39,216 nt of DNA, taken from contig JAKEEW010000326.1 of assembly GCA_022616375.1 (NCBI GenBank), positions 1 to 39,216 of the forward strand, given 5' to 3'. The notes beneath the pieces are model-generated. The model was not told the origin of the DNA. It searched no databases and saw nothing but the letters and a program-made list of their open reading frames with translations. Made by a program: the position numbers and the translations under genes. The stretch comes from Sporichthyaceae bacterium (GTDB lineage: Bacteria; Actinomycetota; Actinomycetes; JAKEEW01). This document shows positions 9,491 to 18,137 of the stretch, piece by piece; the stretch's first letter is position 1; every line of letters begins with the position of its first letter.

Positions 9491-10357
9491 GTGAGCAGCG
9501 CGCACTACCCGGAACCCGCGGGTTCCGCCGATCGGCCTGGGCGAGGCGTCACCGAGGTGCTCATCGCGGTCATCGTCGCCGCACTGGTCGCCTCGATCGT
9601 GGTGCTGTTCGGGTCTCGCGGTGATGCCAGTGGCGATCCGGGCGCCGGTGGATCCGGCACTCCGACCGTCACGTCATTGCCGACCGTGTCGTTATCGCCG
9701 ACGCCCTCCGAGTCGAGTACGCCGACCGGCGAGCCGACTGAGACCGACGAACCGATCGAGGTCACCAGGATCGACGTGAGTGCCGACCCCCGCGAGTTCG
9801 TCGGCGCGTGTCCGGCCACAGTGACGATCCAGGCCGACATCTTCACCAACACCGGCCCGGTAACCGCGCACTACCGGTGGCTGCGTGCGGGTGAGCCGGG
9901 ACCTGAGCAGACCGTGCGGTTCGGCGGTCCCGGCCCGCAACGGGTCACCGTGACCGACGAGATCGAGGCCCAGGACGACACTGCGCTGCCGGTCGCGCTG
10001 CAGGTCAGCGAGCCCAACGAGGTCACGTCCGACGCCGTCGAGGTCTCCGTGACCTGCACCCCGACCGCGCGCACCTCGCTGGAGTTCGACGCGATCTGCC
10101 AGATCCCTTACACGATTCACTTCCGGGGCTCGATCACGGTGCCGCACGGTCCGATGACGGTGACCTACACCTGGGAGCGCTCGGACGGCGCAACCGGGCC
10201 CGACCTGTCGGTCAGCTTCCCGGCCGGCGGTAAACAGACCCAGAGCGTGCCGGACAACACCTGGTCGTTGTCGACCAGCGGTGAGTTCAGTCAACGCATC
10301 AAGATCCTCTCGCCGTTCGAGTACACCTCGAACTGGTCGAAGTTCACGATCTGCTAA
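9491..10357 (+). CDS. Membrane-anchored protein with Ser/Thr/Pro linker and extracytoplasmic beta domain
   Basis: A 288-residue protein I cannot assign to a family. The GTG at 9491 has AAGGGGGG upstream; an ATG at 9422 without such a site would add 23 residues. Residues about 20-40 form a single membrane helix (VLIAVIVAALVASIVVLFG). A low-complexity linker rich in T, P and S (SLSPTPSESSTPTGEPTETD) follows. The rest is beta-strand-rich, with two repeats of similar pattern (VGACPATVTIQADIFTNTGPV and FDAICQIPYTIHFRGSITV), each with a cysteine, suggesting two Ig-like modules outside the membrane. It lies 15 bp upstream of the Hsp70-like gene and is probably co-transcribed with it. Confidence 0.72.
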   Translation: MSSAHYPEPAGSADRPGRGVTEVLIAVIVAALVASIVVLFGSRGDASGDPGAGGSGTPTVTSLPTVSLSPTPSESSTPTGEPTETDEPIEVTRIDVSADPREFVGACPATVTIQADIFTNTGPVTAHYRWLRAGEPGPEQTVRFGGPGPQRVTVTDEIEAQDDTALPVALQVSEPNEVTSDAVEVSVTCTPTARTSLEFDAICQIPYTIHFRGSITVPHGPMTVTYTWERSDGATGPDLSVSFPAGGKQTQSVPDNTWSLSTSGEFSQRIKILSPFEYTSNWSKFTIC

Positions 10358-10372
10358 GGGAGGGTCGCCACG

Positions 10373-11917
10373 ATGTATGCGGTTGGGATCGACTTAGGCA
10401 CTACCTACACCGCGGCGGCCATTTGGCGAGACGGCCGGGCCGAGGTTGCAGCACTGGGTGGGCGCGGCGCGGCGATCCCCTCGGTGGTGTTGCTGCGCGA
10501 GGACGAGACGTTCCTGACCGGCGAGTCGGCGAACCGTCGCGCGCTGGTGGAACCGCAACGGGTGGCCCGCGAGTTCAAGCGGCGGCTCGGTGACCCGACC
10601 CCGATCATGCTGGCCGGCACGCCGTACTCGGCCGAGGCACTGACCGCACGGCTGCTGCGCACGGTGCTGGACGAGGTGCGGGCTAGAGAAGGTACCGAGC
10701 CCCAGGCGATCTGCGTGTGCCACCCGGCGAACTGGGGTCCGTACAAGACCGACCTGCTTCGGCAGGCGATCCGGATGGCCGACCTGGATCAGCCGGTCAG
10801 CTTGACGACCGAGCCGGAGGCCGCCGCCATCTGGTATCTGCAGCAGCGCCCGGTTGAGATCGGCGCGGCGGTCGCCGTCTACGACCTCGGTGGCGGCACG
10901 TTCGACGCGGCTGTGCTGCGCCGGACCGAATCCGGCTTCGCGATCCTGGGCCACCCGGAGGGGATCGAGCGGCTCGGCGGGATCGACTTCGACGCCGCGG
11001 TGTTCAGCCACGTCGCCCGGTCGCTGGGCGGCAAGCTCGCCGAGCTGGACGAGACTGATCCCGCGGTGATCTCTGCGGTCGGCCGGCTGCGGGAAGAGTG
11101 CGTGGAGGCCAAGGAGTCACTGTCCTCGGACACCGACGTCACGATTCCGGTGCTGCTCCCCAACGTCACCACGAAGATCCGGATGACCAGGTCCGAGCTC
11201 GAGGAGATGGTGCGGCCGGCGCTGACCGAGTCGATCGACGCACTGCGCCGGGCCGTGCGTTCGGCCGGTTTGACCCCGGACCAGCTGCACTCGGTCCTGC
11301 TGGTCGGTGGCTCGTCGCGGATGCCACTGGTCGCGCAGCTGGTCGGCACCGCACTCGGCCGGCCGGTCTCGGTCGATGCCCATCCCAAGCACGCGATCGC
11401 GCTTGGCGCCGCCTGGGTGGCCAGTGGGGCGGTAAGCGGTGCCCGCGAGGTGCGGCAACCTCGGTCGGCGTCGGCTACTGCGACCGCCGCCGCGAAGCCG
11501 GCCGCGCCCGCCGCGCCAGTGGTCCAGGCTGCGGCCGGCGCGAACGGCACCGCCGGCGCGGGTGCCGCGCTGGCCGAATCGGCGGCCTTGGCCGAGCCGA
11601 CTGCGCTGGCCGAGGCCACCGCGCTGGTGACCCGGCCGGCCGAGCGGACCTCGATGCTGCCGCCGGTGGCGGATCGCAGCACACGACCGGCGCCCCGGCC
11701 AGCAGCCGAATGGCCGGAGAACTATGCCGCCGACCGGACGCCCAGCCGCTACGGCGACCGGACCCCGCCGCCCAGCCGCTACGAAAGCGACCGTGCACCC
11801 GTTCACTACCCCGAACCGTCGCCACCACCTGCGCCGCGGATCCTCGCCGCGATTCTGGTCGGCCTGATCGTCGGGGCCTTGGTCGGTATGGGAATCCTGG
11901 CCCTACTCAATCGGTGA
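10373..11917 (+). CDS. Hsp70-like ATPase with C-terminal membrane anchor
   Basis: A 514-residue protein. The first 350 residues form an actin-like Hsp70 nucleotide-binding domain: phosphate-1 IDLGTTYTAAA, phosphate-2 VYDLGGGTFDAAVL and the adenosine motif VLLVGGSSRMPLV. The normal peptide-binding domain of DnaK is missing. Instead there is an Ala/Pro-rich, probably disordered stretch with repeats (AESAALAEPTALAEATALV, then RTPSRYGDRTPPPSRYESDR) and a final hydrophobic helix, ILAAILVGLIVGALVGMGIL, that would anchor the ATPase inside the membrane. The ribosome site GGGAGGG precedes the ATG. Its neighbour at 9491 is also membrane-anchored with an outer domain, so a two-component membrane complex is a reasonable guess. 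Confidence 0.85.
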   Translation: MYAVGIDLGTTYTAAAIWRDGRAEVAALGGRGAAIPSVVLLREDETFLTGESANRRALVEPQRVAREFKRRLGDPTPIMLAGTPYSAEALTARLLRTVLDEVRAREGTEPQAICVCHPANWGPYKTDLLRQAIRMADLDQPVSLTTEPEAAAIWYLQQRPVEIGAAVAVYDLGGGTFDAAVLRRTESGFAILGHPEGIERLGGIDFDAAVFSHVARSLGGKLAELDETDPAVISAVGRLREECVEAKESLSSDTDVTIPVLLPNVTTKIRMTRSELEEMVRPALTESIDALRRAVRSAGLTPDQLHSVLLVGGSSRMPLVAQLVGTALGRPVSVDAHPKHAIALGAAWVASGAVSGAREVRQPRSASATATAAAKPAAPAAPVVQAAAGANGTAGAGAALAESAALAEPTALAEATALVTRPAERTSMLPPVADRSTRPAPRPAAEWPENYAADRTPSRYGDRTPPPSRYESDRAPVHYPEPSPPPAPRILAAILVGLIVGALVGMGILALLNR

Positions 11918-12248
11918 GCGGGCCCGATTCCGGCGCGGCGGATAGTGACCGGAACGGCGGTTAGGCGCCATTTCCTTAACGCTGAGTACCGACCGCTCGG
12001 TATTGGTTACCTAACGTGCATTCGCCGGGCTGACCAGGTTACTTTCCGCGACAGCAGTTGCACATGAAGTGAAATCTCGCGGTCGTTCCGCGCGTTTCCG
12101 CGGCTCCTCGCGGCTGATCGCAACTGTTCGTAAAAATCCTACTGCGCTCGGTACTTCCCATACCGGCGATTACGCATAGTATGAGGTTCGTTACAGCGCC
12201 CAAGGGGGACGGTTCGTCACTTGGGTACGTCCAGTCATGGAGGAGCGG
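11918..12248. other. Intergenic region upstream of the first ScyD-like gene
   Basis: No credible gene. The right part (12120-12198) is duplicated at 13576-13654 and is listed separately. The motif GGTTACCTAACGTGCATTCG around 12005 has a relative near 13505 (GGTTACCTTACGTATGCATT). The left half is otherwise featureless. Confidence 0.6.
12120..12198 (+). promoter_or_regulatory. Duplicated upstream block, copy 1 (before ScyD-like gene 1)
   Basis: This 79-bp block is highly similar to 13576-13654. Both contain GGTACTTCCCATA followed about 10 bp later by TTACGCATAGT(A/G)TGA, then TCGTTAC. Each lies roughly 50 bp upstream of its gene. The block therefore probably contains the promoter, and the AT-richer CATAGTAT is the likely -10 area. 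The exact -35 and -10 hexamers cannot be fixed by eye. Confidence 0.6.
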
Positions 12249-13382
12249 GTGAAGAGAACACAACGACGCGCCCAGTTAGCGTTACTGGCGACCGCAGCGT
12301 TGACTGCGACTGTGCTGCTGCCAGGCAGCAGCGCGGTCGCGAAGCACGACGACGGCGTCACCGCAACCATCGAGGTCGTGGCGGACGGTCTGAACGTGCC
12401 TCGCGGGTTGGTGTATGACAAGCAGCACAAGCGCCTGCTCATCGCCGAGGCCGGGATCGACGCCATCAACGTGACCGGTCCGTGCGGTGTAGGCGAGTTC
12501 GGCACCCCGCTGTGCTACGGCGACACCGGCTCGATCTTCGCTTGGGATCTGAAGGACGAGGAGGGGGAGCGGATCCTCACCGGGCTGCCGTCGGAGTCGA
12601 TTCCCGACGGCGGCATCGCCGTGCTCGGCCTGCACGACCTGTCACTGCACAAGGGAAAGCTGACCGGCGTCTACGGCCTGCTCGGGTTCGTGTCCACCCG
12701 CGACGAGTTCACCGCCGGCGGAGCGGCCAACGCCGACCTGCTCGGCCATGCCGTGAAGATTGACCTGAACAGCGGTGCGCAGACGTCGATCGCGGACATC
12801 ACCGCGCTCGAGGAGCAGCTGTTCCCCGGCCACGAGTCGGACCCGTTCGGCATCGTCTCCGGCAGGTACGGCTCCGTGGTGGCGCACGCCGGCGGCAACA
12901 ACGTCATCCTGGTCAAGCCGAACGGCGACCTGCAGGTGTTGGCCCAGATCCCGGACCGGGTCATCGGCACCAACGTCATCGAGTCGGTGCCGACCTGCGT
13001 GACCCAGGGCCCGGACGGTGCGTTCTACTTCGGTGAGCTCAGCGGCTTCCCGTACCTGTCCGGGGTAGCCAGGATCTGGCGGGTCCGGCCGGGTCATGAG
13101 CCGACCATCTACTCGTCCGGATTCACCAACATCATCGACTGCACGTTCGACAACAGCGGCCGTCTGATCGTGCTGGAGATCGCGAAGTTCGGTCTGCTGA
13201 ACGCCGACCAGTCCGGTGCGCTGATCCGGGTCGAGCGCGACGGCACCCACACCGAGCTGGCCAGCACCGGGATGACCAACCCGGGCGGCGTCGCGGTGAT
13301 TAAGAACGACCTGTTCTACGTCACCAACTTCACCGCCGGCTTCGGCGGTGACGGCCAGCTGCTCCGGGTCGAAATCGAGTAG
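12249..13382 (+). CDS. Secreted ScyD/ScyE-like beta-propeller protein, copy 1
   Basis: A 377-residue protein. I chose the GTG at 12249: an in-frame ATG at 12237 is part of the Shine-Dalgarno ATGGAGGA, and the paralogue at 13704 has the same layout. The N-terminus (KRTQRRAQLALLATAALTAT) is a signal peptide ending near SSAVA. The mature part has repeated blades with LNVPRGLVYD, PDGAFYFGELSGFP, DNSGRLIVLEIAKFG and NPGGVAVI, typical of NHL/SMP-30-like propellers annotated as ScyD/ScyE family in actinobacteria. The name comes from cyanobacterial scytonemin clusters. No such pathway is visible here, so the function is unknown. Confidence 0.85.
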   Translation: MKRTQRRAQLALLATAALTATVLLPGSSAVAKHDDGVTATIEVVADGLNVPRGLVYDKQHKRLLIAEAGIDAINVTGPCGVGEFGTPLCYGDTGSIFAWDLKDEEGERILTGLPSESIPDGGIAVLGLHDLSLHKGKLTGVYGLLGFVSTRDEFTAGGAANADLLGHAVKIDLNSGAQTSIADITALEEQLFPGHESDPFGIVSGRYGSVVAHAGGNNVILVKPNGDLQVLAQIPDRVIGTNVIESVPTCVTQGPDGAFYFGELSGFPYLSGVARIWRVRPGHEPTIYSSGFTNIIDCTFDNSGRLIVLEIAKFGLLNADQSGALIRVERDGTHTELASTGMTNPGGVAVIKNDLFYVTNFTAGFGGDGQLLRVEIE

Positions 13383-13414
13383 GCGGTAGTTGCCGAGGCA
13401 ACCAACGATCAAAC

Positions 13415-13452
13415 GCTGCGGCGGGCCGGTGATCCGGTCCGCCGCAGCTTTT
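13415..13452 (+). terminator. Hairpin with short T-tract after ScyD-like gene 1
   Basis: GCTGCGGCGG at 13415 pairs with CCGCCGCAGC ending at 13448, followed directly by TTTT. It lies 32 bp after the stop of the ScyD-like gene and looks like an intrinsic terminator. Confidence 0.7.
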
Positions 13453-13575
13453 GGTTACCAGCCCTATCGATACCGGGCGAAAACGGTTCACTGTGCGGGC
13501 CGCTGGTTACCTTACGTATGCATTCGGATACGGTACGAGGTCTTTACTGCGTAACGCCTACCGTCCGATCTGCTG

Positions 13576-13654
13576 GCAACTGAGAGTAGAAATCCAACTG
13601 CGGTCGGTACTTCCCATATCGCCAGTTACGCATAGTGTGATGCTCGTTACTGCG
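13576..13654 (+). promoter_or_regulatory. Duplicated upstream block, copy 2 (before ScyD-like gene 2)
   Basis: The partner of 12120-12198, with the same order of motifs (GCAACTG, AAATCC, TCGGTACTTCCCATA, TTACGCATAGTGTGA, TCGTTAC). It sits 49 bp before the GTG start at 13704. The rest of the 321-bp gap after 13382 holds the terminator and no credible gene. Confidence 0.6.
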
Positions 13655-13703
13655 TCATGCCAGGGACGCTCCACTTGAGTACATCCAGTCATGGAGGTAG
13701 CGA

Positions 13704-14840
13704 GTGAGAAAACCACAACGACGCGTCCAGTTAGCGATGCTGGCCGCCGCTGCGATGGCAGTGACCGCACTGCCGGCAAGCAGCGCGGTCGCGACGCCCG
13801 GCGATGTCGGGGTGAATGCCACGATCACGGTCGTGGCCGACGGGCTGGACACCCCACGTGGGGTGATCTACGACAACAAGGCCAACCGAATCCTGGTCGC
13901 CGAGGCCGGTCTCGGCGACGGTAGTGCCGCTCAGGTCCCGCCGTGCGGGCGCGCGTTCGGCGGCCCGATCTACTGCTACGGAGAGAGCGGCGCGGTCTTC
14001 GAGTACAAGGTGGCCACCGGCACCGGTAGCCGGATCGTCACCGGGCTGCCCTCGATCGACAACCCGGCCGCCGTCCTCGGCGTACACGACCTCTCCTTCC
14101 ACAAGGGCGAGCTGGAGCTGCTGTTCGGGCTCAGCGGGCCGCTCCGGTTCCGCAATGACCTCGCCTCGGTTCCGTCCTCGGTCGGTCTCGGCCAGGTCGG
14201 CACGGTGGTCGGCGGCACGTTCCAGCCGTACGGCGACCTGGTCACCTACGAGAACGTGGTGAACCCCGAGCCGCAGTTCGAGGACTCCGACCCGTTCGGC
14301 CTGCTGCGCACCGGCAACGGCTCGATCGTCGCCGACGCGGCCGGCAACGACGTCTTGCGGGTCAAGGCGGATGGCTCGATCCAGACCCTTGCCGTCATCC
14401 ATGACCGGGTCATCGGCCCGAACATCATCGAGTCGGTGCCCACCTCAGTGGTGGAGGGCCCGGATGGCGCGATCTACATCGGCGAGCTCAGCGGCTTCCC
14501 GTACCCCAAGGGCGTGGCTCGGGTGCTGCGGCTGGTGCCCGGCCAGGAGGAGACCGAGTACGCCACCGGCTTCACCAACATCATCGATATCGCGTTCGAC
14601 AGCCAGGGCCGCCTGCTCGTGCTGGAGATCGCGAAGGAGGGACTGTTCCTTCCCGAGGACACCGTGACCGGCCGGCTGGCCAGGATCGAGCTGGACGGAA
14701 CGGTCACCGACCTGCTGACCACCGGGCTGGAAAACCCCGGCGGCATCGCGGTCGTGGACGACAACACGTTCTACATCACCAACCACACCACGAGCGTGCT
14801 CGACCACACCGGTCAGCTGCTTCGGGTCGAGATCGGCTAA
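13704..14840 (+). CDS. Secreted ScyD/ScyE-like beta-propeller protein, copy 2
   Basis: A 378-residue paralogue of the preceding gene, starting at a GTG behind GGAGGTAGCGA. The signal peptide (RKPQRRVQLAMLAAAAMAV) ends near SSAVA. It shares LDTPRGVIYDNKANRILVAE, IIESVPTSVVEGPDGAIY, GELSGFPYPKGVARVLRL, FTNIIDIAFDSQGRLLVLEI and NPGGIAVVDD with copy 1, but has an extra insertion around residues 70-90 and 160-175. The duplication includes the upstream region, so it arose as a gene-plus-promoter tandem copy and then diverged. The likely role is an extracytoplasmic binding or structural protein; no enzymatic residues can be named. Confidence 0.85.
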   Translation: MRKPQRRVQLAMLAAAAMAVTALPASSAVATPGDVGVNATITVVADGLDTPRGVIYDNKANRILVAEAGLGDGSAAQVPPCGRAFGGPIYCYGESGAVFEYKVATGTGSRIVTGLPSIDNPAAVLGVHDLSFHKGELELLFGLSGPLRFRNDLASVPSSVGLGQVGTVVGGTFQPYGDLVTYENVVNPEPQFEDSDPFGLLRTGNGSIVADAAGNDVLRVKADGSIQTLAVIHDRVIGPNIIESVPTSVVEGPDGAIYIGELSGFPYPKGVARVLRLVPGQEETEYATGFTNIIDIAFDSQGRLLVLEIAKEGLFLPEDTVTGRLARIELDGTVTDLLTTGLENPGGIAVVDDNTFYITNHTTSVLDHTGQLLRVEIG

Positions 14841-14866
14841 GTGGTGCGACGTCAGTAAGACGACAA

Positions 14867-14904
14867 ACGGTGCGGCGGGTGGGATCTCCGGCCCGCCGCA
14901 CCGT
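14867..14904. terminator. Perfect 13-bp hairpin between convergent genes
   Basis: ACGGTGCGGCGGG (14867-14879) is the exact reverse complement of 14892-14904, with a 12-nt loop. It lies between the ScyD-like stop (14840) and the convergent ATP-grasp stop (14922), so it can act in both directions. There is no long T-tract. Confidence 0.65.
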
Positions 14905-14921
14905 CTCGTCTGACTGACGAC

Positions 14922-16271
14922 CTAGCCGGCCGGAGCTCCCGCGGTGGCATCGGCCCGCGGCGGGGGTGGTCCGGCCGTCAGCGAGGCGTCCTGACCCGAC
15001 CACGGCATCTTGGTCCGGGTGACCGGCTGGCCGACCATCTTCACGTCGATCTTCGCGGCGTAGTCCTCGAGCCGCTGCTTCACGTCGTCGAACGAGGTGC
15101 CGATCAGGATCAGGAACCCGAGGATGTTGTTGCCTTCCGGCGGCCGTTTGATGAGGTCGCCGGGGTGCGCGGTTATCTTCGCCATCAGGGTCTGCTCGGA
15201 GTTGGTCACCTCGTCCGGGACGGTGACGTACTCCACCTCACCGGCCTGGCTGATCAGGCACGTGCCCATCATGTAGACGCCGGTCGGGGAGTAATGCTGC
15301 ACCCGCGGCTTCACCCCGCGGGCCACGTTCATCACCGCGCGGATCGGGCAGTAGTCCGCGGTCACCCGGGCCACCAGGTCGAGGCCGCCACCACCGGGCC
15401 GGATCGCGATCTCGACCAGATGCGGCTTGTCCTGATGGAACCTGATCTCCGCGTGCATGGCGCTGCGGCGCAGCCCCTGGGCGTGCGCGGCCGCCTTGAC
15501 GATCTGCTGGATCTCGGCCATCTGCGCGTCGGTGAGGTAGGTCGGAGCCACGTGCACGTCGTCGTCGAACGTGTCGCCCTCGACCGTGGCCCGGTCCACG
15601 ACCGAGCCGAGGTAGACGTCATCGTCCCAGGCCAGCGCCTCGAAAAGGTGCTCGTGGCCGTCCAGGTAGGACTCGACGAGGAGGCCGTACGGTCCCAGAT
15701 CGAGGCCCTCGGCCTCCATCAGATACCACGACATTCCCTGCATGCCCTTGATGGCGTCGGCCCACCTGACCTCGAGCTCGGCCGGGTCGTCGATCCGGAA
15801 CACGAAGTTGCTGGCCGCGCCGAGCGTGGGCTTGAGCACCACCGGGTAGCCGAAGTCGGCGGCCGCGGCCTTGGCCTCGTCCAGATCCGCGACCAGCCGG
15901 AACTGCGGGATGGGCAGCCCCGCGGCCTGGTAGGCCTGCCGCATCAGCAGTTTGTTGCGGCTCTTGCGCGCCGCGTCCACCCCGACGCTGGGTAGGCCGA
16001 GTGCGTCGGCCACCGCGGCCACGGTCATCACCGCGGACTCGGAGAACGTGAACACCCCGTCGAAACCAACCTCGTCGTGCCACGCGCGCGCCGCCGCGAT
16101 GATCTCGTCGATGTGCTGGGACCCGGCGACCCGATACCGATCCGCCGGCCAGTAGTCCGGATCGCCGACCCCGTTGAGGATGTACAGGTCCGCGCCGAAG
16201 TCCTTCACCTGCTGGTAGCGGGACAGATAGTAGGTGGCGTTCTGGCGCGCCTCCATGCCGAGTAGCTTCAT
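14922..16271 (-). CDS. ATP-grasp ligase A
   Basis: A 449-residue ATP-grasp enzyme, MKLLGMEARQNATYYLSRYQ at its N-terminus. I prefer the ATG at 16271 because GGGGAGGCGGAG lies just upstream; the ATG at 16298 would overlap the cupin's end region and put that site inside the gene. The ATP-grasp fold shows FGYPVVLKPTLGAASNFVF (P-loop-like lid with the ATP-binding lysine), YGLLVESYLDGHEH and the metal-binding HLVEIAIRPGGGGLDLV. Such enzymes activate a carboxylate as acyl-phosphate and join it to an amine, as in the L-amino-acid ligase/BacD and carnosine-synthase groups. It ends an operon with the N-hydroxylase and cupin genes (19 bp after the cupin stop), so its substrate may be the hydrazine product. 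Confidence 0.87.
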   Translation of the reverse strand: MKLLGMEARQNATYYLSRYQQVKDFGADLYILNGVGDPDYWPADRYRVAGSQHIDEIIAAARAWHDEVGFDGVFTFSESAVMTVAAVADALGLPSVGVDAARKSRNKLLMRQAYQAAGLPIPQFRLVADLDEAKAAAADFGYPVVLKPTLGAASNFVFRIDDPAELEVRWADAIKGMQGMSWYLMEAEGLDLGPYGLLVESYLDGHEHLFEALAWDDDVYLGSVVDRATVEGDTFDDDVHVAPTYLTDAQMAEIQQIVKAAAHAQGLRRSAMHAEIRFHQDKPHLVEIAIRPGGGGLDLVARVTADYCPIRAVMNVARGVKPRVQHYSPTGVYMMGTCLISQAGEVEYVTVPDEVTNSEQTLMAKITAHPGDLIKRPPEGNNILGFLILIGTSFDDVKQRLEDYAAKIDVKMVGQPVTRTKMPWSGQDASLTAGPPPPRADATAGAPAG

Positions 16272-16290
16272 GGACTCCGCCTCCCCGAAA

Positions 16291-16662
16291 CTAGCCATCC
16301 GAGGCCGAGGTGTGCCGGGCAGCGAACTTCTCGGTCATCTCGGCGTCCCACCAGACGCTGTAGAACTGGAAGTCGGTGCCCGACTCGTTGACGATCGTGT
16401 GGTTCGTGCCGGGCGGCATGAAGGCCACGTCACCTCTGCTGAACGGGCTGCGCTCGCCATTTGCCTCGAGCACCGCGTCGCCGGAGATAGCGACGAAGAT
16501 CTCGTATTCGTGATGCGAGTGCGGGGTGGACGCCCCGCCCGGCTCGATCACGCACCAGGCCCCCTCGAACGGTGCGTTGATGGCCTCCCACGGCATCAGC
16601 CGCTGGGTCAGCGCACCGTACTCGGCCTTCATGTTGTCCCGGTCCAAGTTGCGAATATCCAC
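16291..16662 (-). CDS. Free-standing cupin, candidate hydrazine-forming (N-N) subunit
   Basis: A 123-residue single-domain cupin. The GTG at 16662 follows GGGAGGAACTG; a longer frame would enter the N-hydroxylase gene. Cupin motif 1 is complete, PHSHHEYEIFVAISG, with metal ligands H48, H50 and E54. Motif 2, GDVAFMPPGTNHTIVN, supplies H88. In known hydrazine synthetases (for example Spb40 of s56-p1 and Tri28 of triacsin biosynthesis) a zinc cupin domain fused to a MetRS-like domain rearranges an aminoacyl ester of N6-hydroxylysine into an N-N bond. Here the cupin is a separate protein, 13 bp downstream of a lysine/ornithine N-hydroxylase, and a MetRS-like protein is encoded at 25908. The role is inferred from this context. 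A plain regulatory or isomerase cupin is the alternative. Confidence 0.8.
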   Translation of the reverse strand: MDIRNLDRDNMKAEYGALTQRLMPWEAINAPFEGAWCVIEPGGASTPHSHHEYEIFVAISGDAVLEANGERSPFSRGDVAFMPPGTNHTIVNESGTDFQFYSVWWDAEMTEKFAARHTSASDG

Positions 16663-16675
16663 CAGTTCCTCCCGG

Positions 16676-17983
16676 TCAGGCCGATGCGGCAACGCTTGAC
16701 AGCAGGGTCGGTTCACTGCGGCTGGCCAGCACGTCGGTGACGATTTCGCCGGCCCTGATGGCAAGCACGCTCATGAGCGAGTCCGCGATCCCGTGGCTGC
16801 CCTCGTTGGTGCCCTGCAGGTAGCAGCCCGCGGTCACGGCGGGTGGGGTCAGCATCCGGTAGGCCCGGCTGACCGCGATCTCGGCCACACCTACCTCGGC
16901 AGCAAGGTTACGGATGATGGTCGGCATGGCCGGCTCGAAGCCGGTGCCGAGCAGCACCAGGTCGCAGGACAGCTCCTCGGTCACCCGGCCCATCTGGTTG
17001 GTCAACGTCAGCATGACGTCGTCGCCCTCCATCCGGGCGCCGGTGACGTCAACCATGGTGATCATCCGAAGCCGTTGGGTGCCGGTGAGCCGCTCCAGGT
17101 ACATCTGCCGGTACAGGCCGTCGAGCATGCCCGGGGTCACCCCGGCGTAGTTGGTCTGGCGCATCTCGTGCAACACGTGCCGGCGCGCCTCGGGTGCAGC
17201 CGAGAAGAACTCGTCGGTGAACGACGGGAAGTACAGCTCGTTGGTGAACTTGCTGGTCTGGTAGTACTCCAGCCCGACCGACCGGATCACCATCGCGCAC
17301 TCTGCCTTGGGGAGGCGCTGGTGGGACTCCCACAGCATCTCGGCGGCGCTCTGCGCGGCCCCGACCACGACGATCCGGTGCGGCGATTCGGGATCCAGGT
17401 CAGCGGTGCGCCAGGAGTACTCGGTGCTGTGCACGAAGCGCTCGCGGGGCAGATCGTGGAACACCTCAGGAATGCGCGCCTCCCGGCCGATCCCGATGAC
17501 CAGGTTGCTCGCTCCGATCGTGGACCCGTCGGCAAGGTGGACCAGCCAGCCGGTGACCTCGCCGCCGCTGGACCGTAACGGTTCGACCCGCTCGCAGCGC
17601 CGCCCGTAGTCCACCCGGACCTTGGTGAGCGAGTCGGCGACCCACTGCAGATAGTCCGAGATCTCCAGCCTAAATGGCAGGAAACTTGCCATATTTACAA
17701 AATCGTTTAACCGGCCCACGGAATGCAGGTAGTTGACGAAGGAGAACGCGCTGCGCGGGTTCCGCAGGGTCACCAGATCCTTCAGGAAAGACACCTGGCT
17801 CTGCGTCCAAGGCAGCATCATCCCGCGCTGCCAGACCACGTTCTCGTGCTGTTCGATGACCAGCGTGCTGCTGGCCAGCTCGGGCGGCGCCAACTCCTCA
17901 ACGGCGACGGCCAGCGCGAGGTTTGCCGGCCCGGCACCAATTGCAAGTAACTCCACCTCTTGGTGATCAAACGCTGCCGTCAC
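16676..17983 (-). CDS. L-lysine N6 / L-ornithine N5 monooxygenase family enzyme
   Basis: A 435-residue flavin N-monooxygenase. The GTG at 17983 follows GAGGAGG at good spacing; the upstream ATG at 18019 lacks one. Motifs in order: FAD-binding GAGPANLALA (residues 16-25), the family block SQVSFLKDLVTLRNPRSAFS with FVNYLHSVGRLNDFVNMASF, NADPH-binding VVVGAAQSAAEML, and the C-terminal VLLGTGFEPA and GSHGIADSLMSVLAIRAGEI. Enzymes of this family hydroxylate the side-chain amine of lysine or ornithine using O2 and NADPH. It leads an operon with a cupin and an ATP-grasp gene, and no siderophore synthetase is nearby. N6-hydroxylysine as the precursor of an N-N bond is therefore more likely than a hydroxamate. 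Lysine versus ornithine cannot be settled by eye. Confidence 0.9.
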   Translation of the reverse strand: MTAAFDHQEVELLAIGAGPANLALAVAVEELAPPELASSTLVIEQHENVVWQRGMMLPWTQSQVSFLKDLVTLRNPRSAFSFVNYLHSVGRLNDFVNMASFLPFRLEISDYLQWVADSLTKVRVDYGRRCERVEPLRSSGGEVTGWLVHLADGSTIGASNLVIGIGREARIPEVFHDLPRERFVHSTEYSWRTADLDPESPHRIVVVGAAQSAAEMLWESHQRLPKAECAMVIRSVGLEYYQTSKFTNELYFPSFTDEFFSAAPEARRHVLHEMRQTNYAGVTPGMLDGLYRQMYLERLTGTQRLRMITMVDVTGARMEGDDVMLTLTNQMGRVTEELSCDLVLLGTGFEPAMPTIIRNLAAEVGVAEIAVSRAYRMLTPPAVTAGCYLQGTNEGSHGIADSLMSVLAIRAGEIVTDVLASRSEPTLLSSVAASA

Positions 17984-18137
17984 CGGGTGTCCTCCTCGTA
18001 GGCGGCGGTAGATGCGCATCGAATGATGTCCGGTAGGACGGGTTCGACACGTGTCGTGGGGTAAGCCAGGCCCGCGAAATCACGCGCACGACTTCCTTCC
18101 GACGAATCGTTGTGCCGCGCACGCGGACGGTAAGTGC

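Noticed and set aside
12237-12248. ATG at 12237 as start of the first ScyD-like gene
   Set aside because: The ATG is part of the Shine-Dalgarno (ATGGAGGA). The paralogue starts at the equivalent GTG.
16272-16298. ATG at 16298 as start of ATP-grasp A
   Set aside because: A strong GGGGAGGCGGAG site lies inside that extension, directly before the ATG at 16271.
16676-17983. Hydroxamate siderophore pathway as the meaning of the N-hydroxylase
   Set aside because: No acyltransferase, IucA/IucC-type or NRPS gene, siderophore receptor or iron box was seen. Cupin, MetRS-like and DAO-like genes fit hydrazine formation better. It remains the main alternative.
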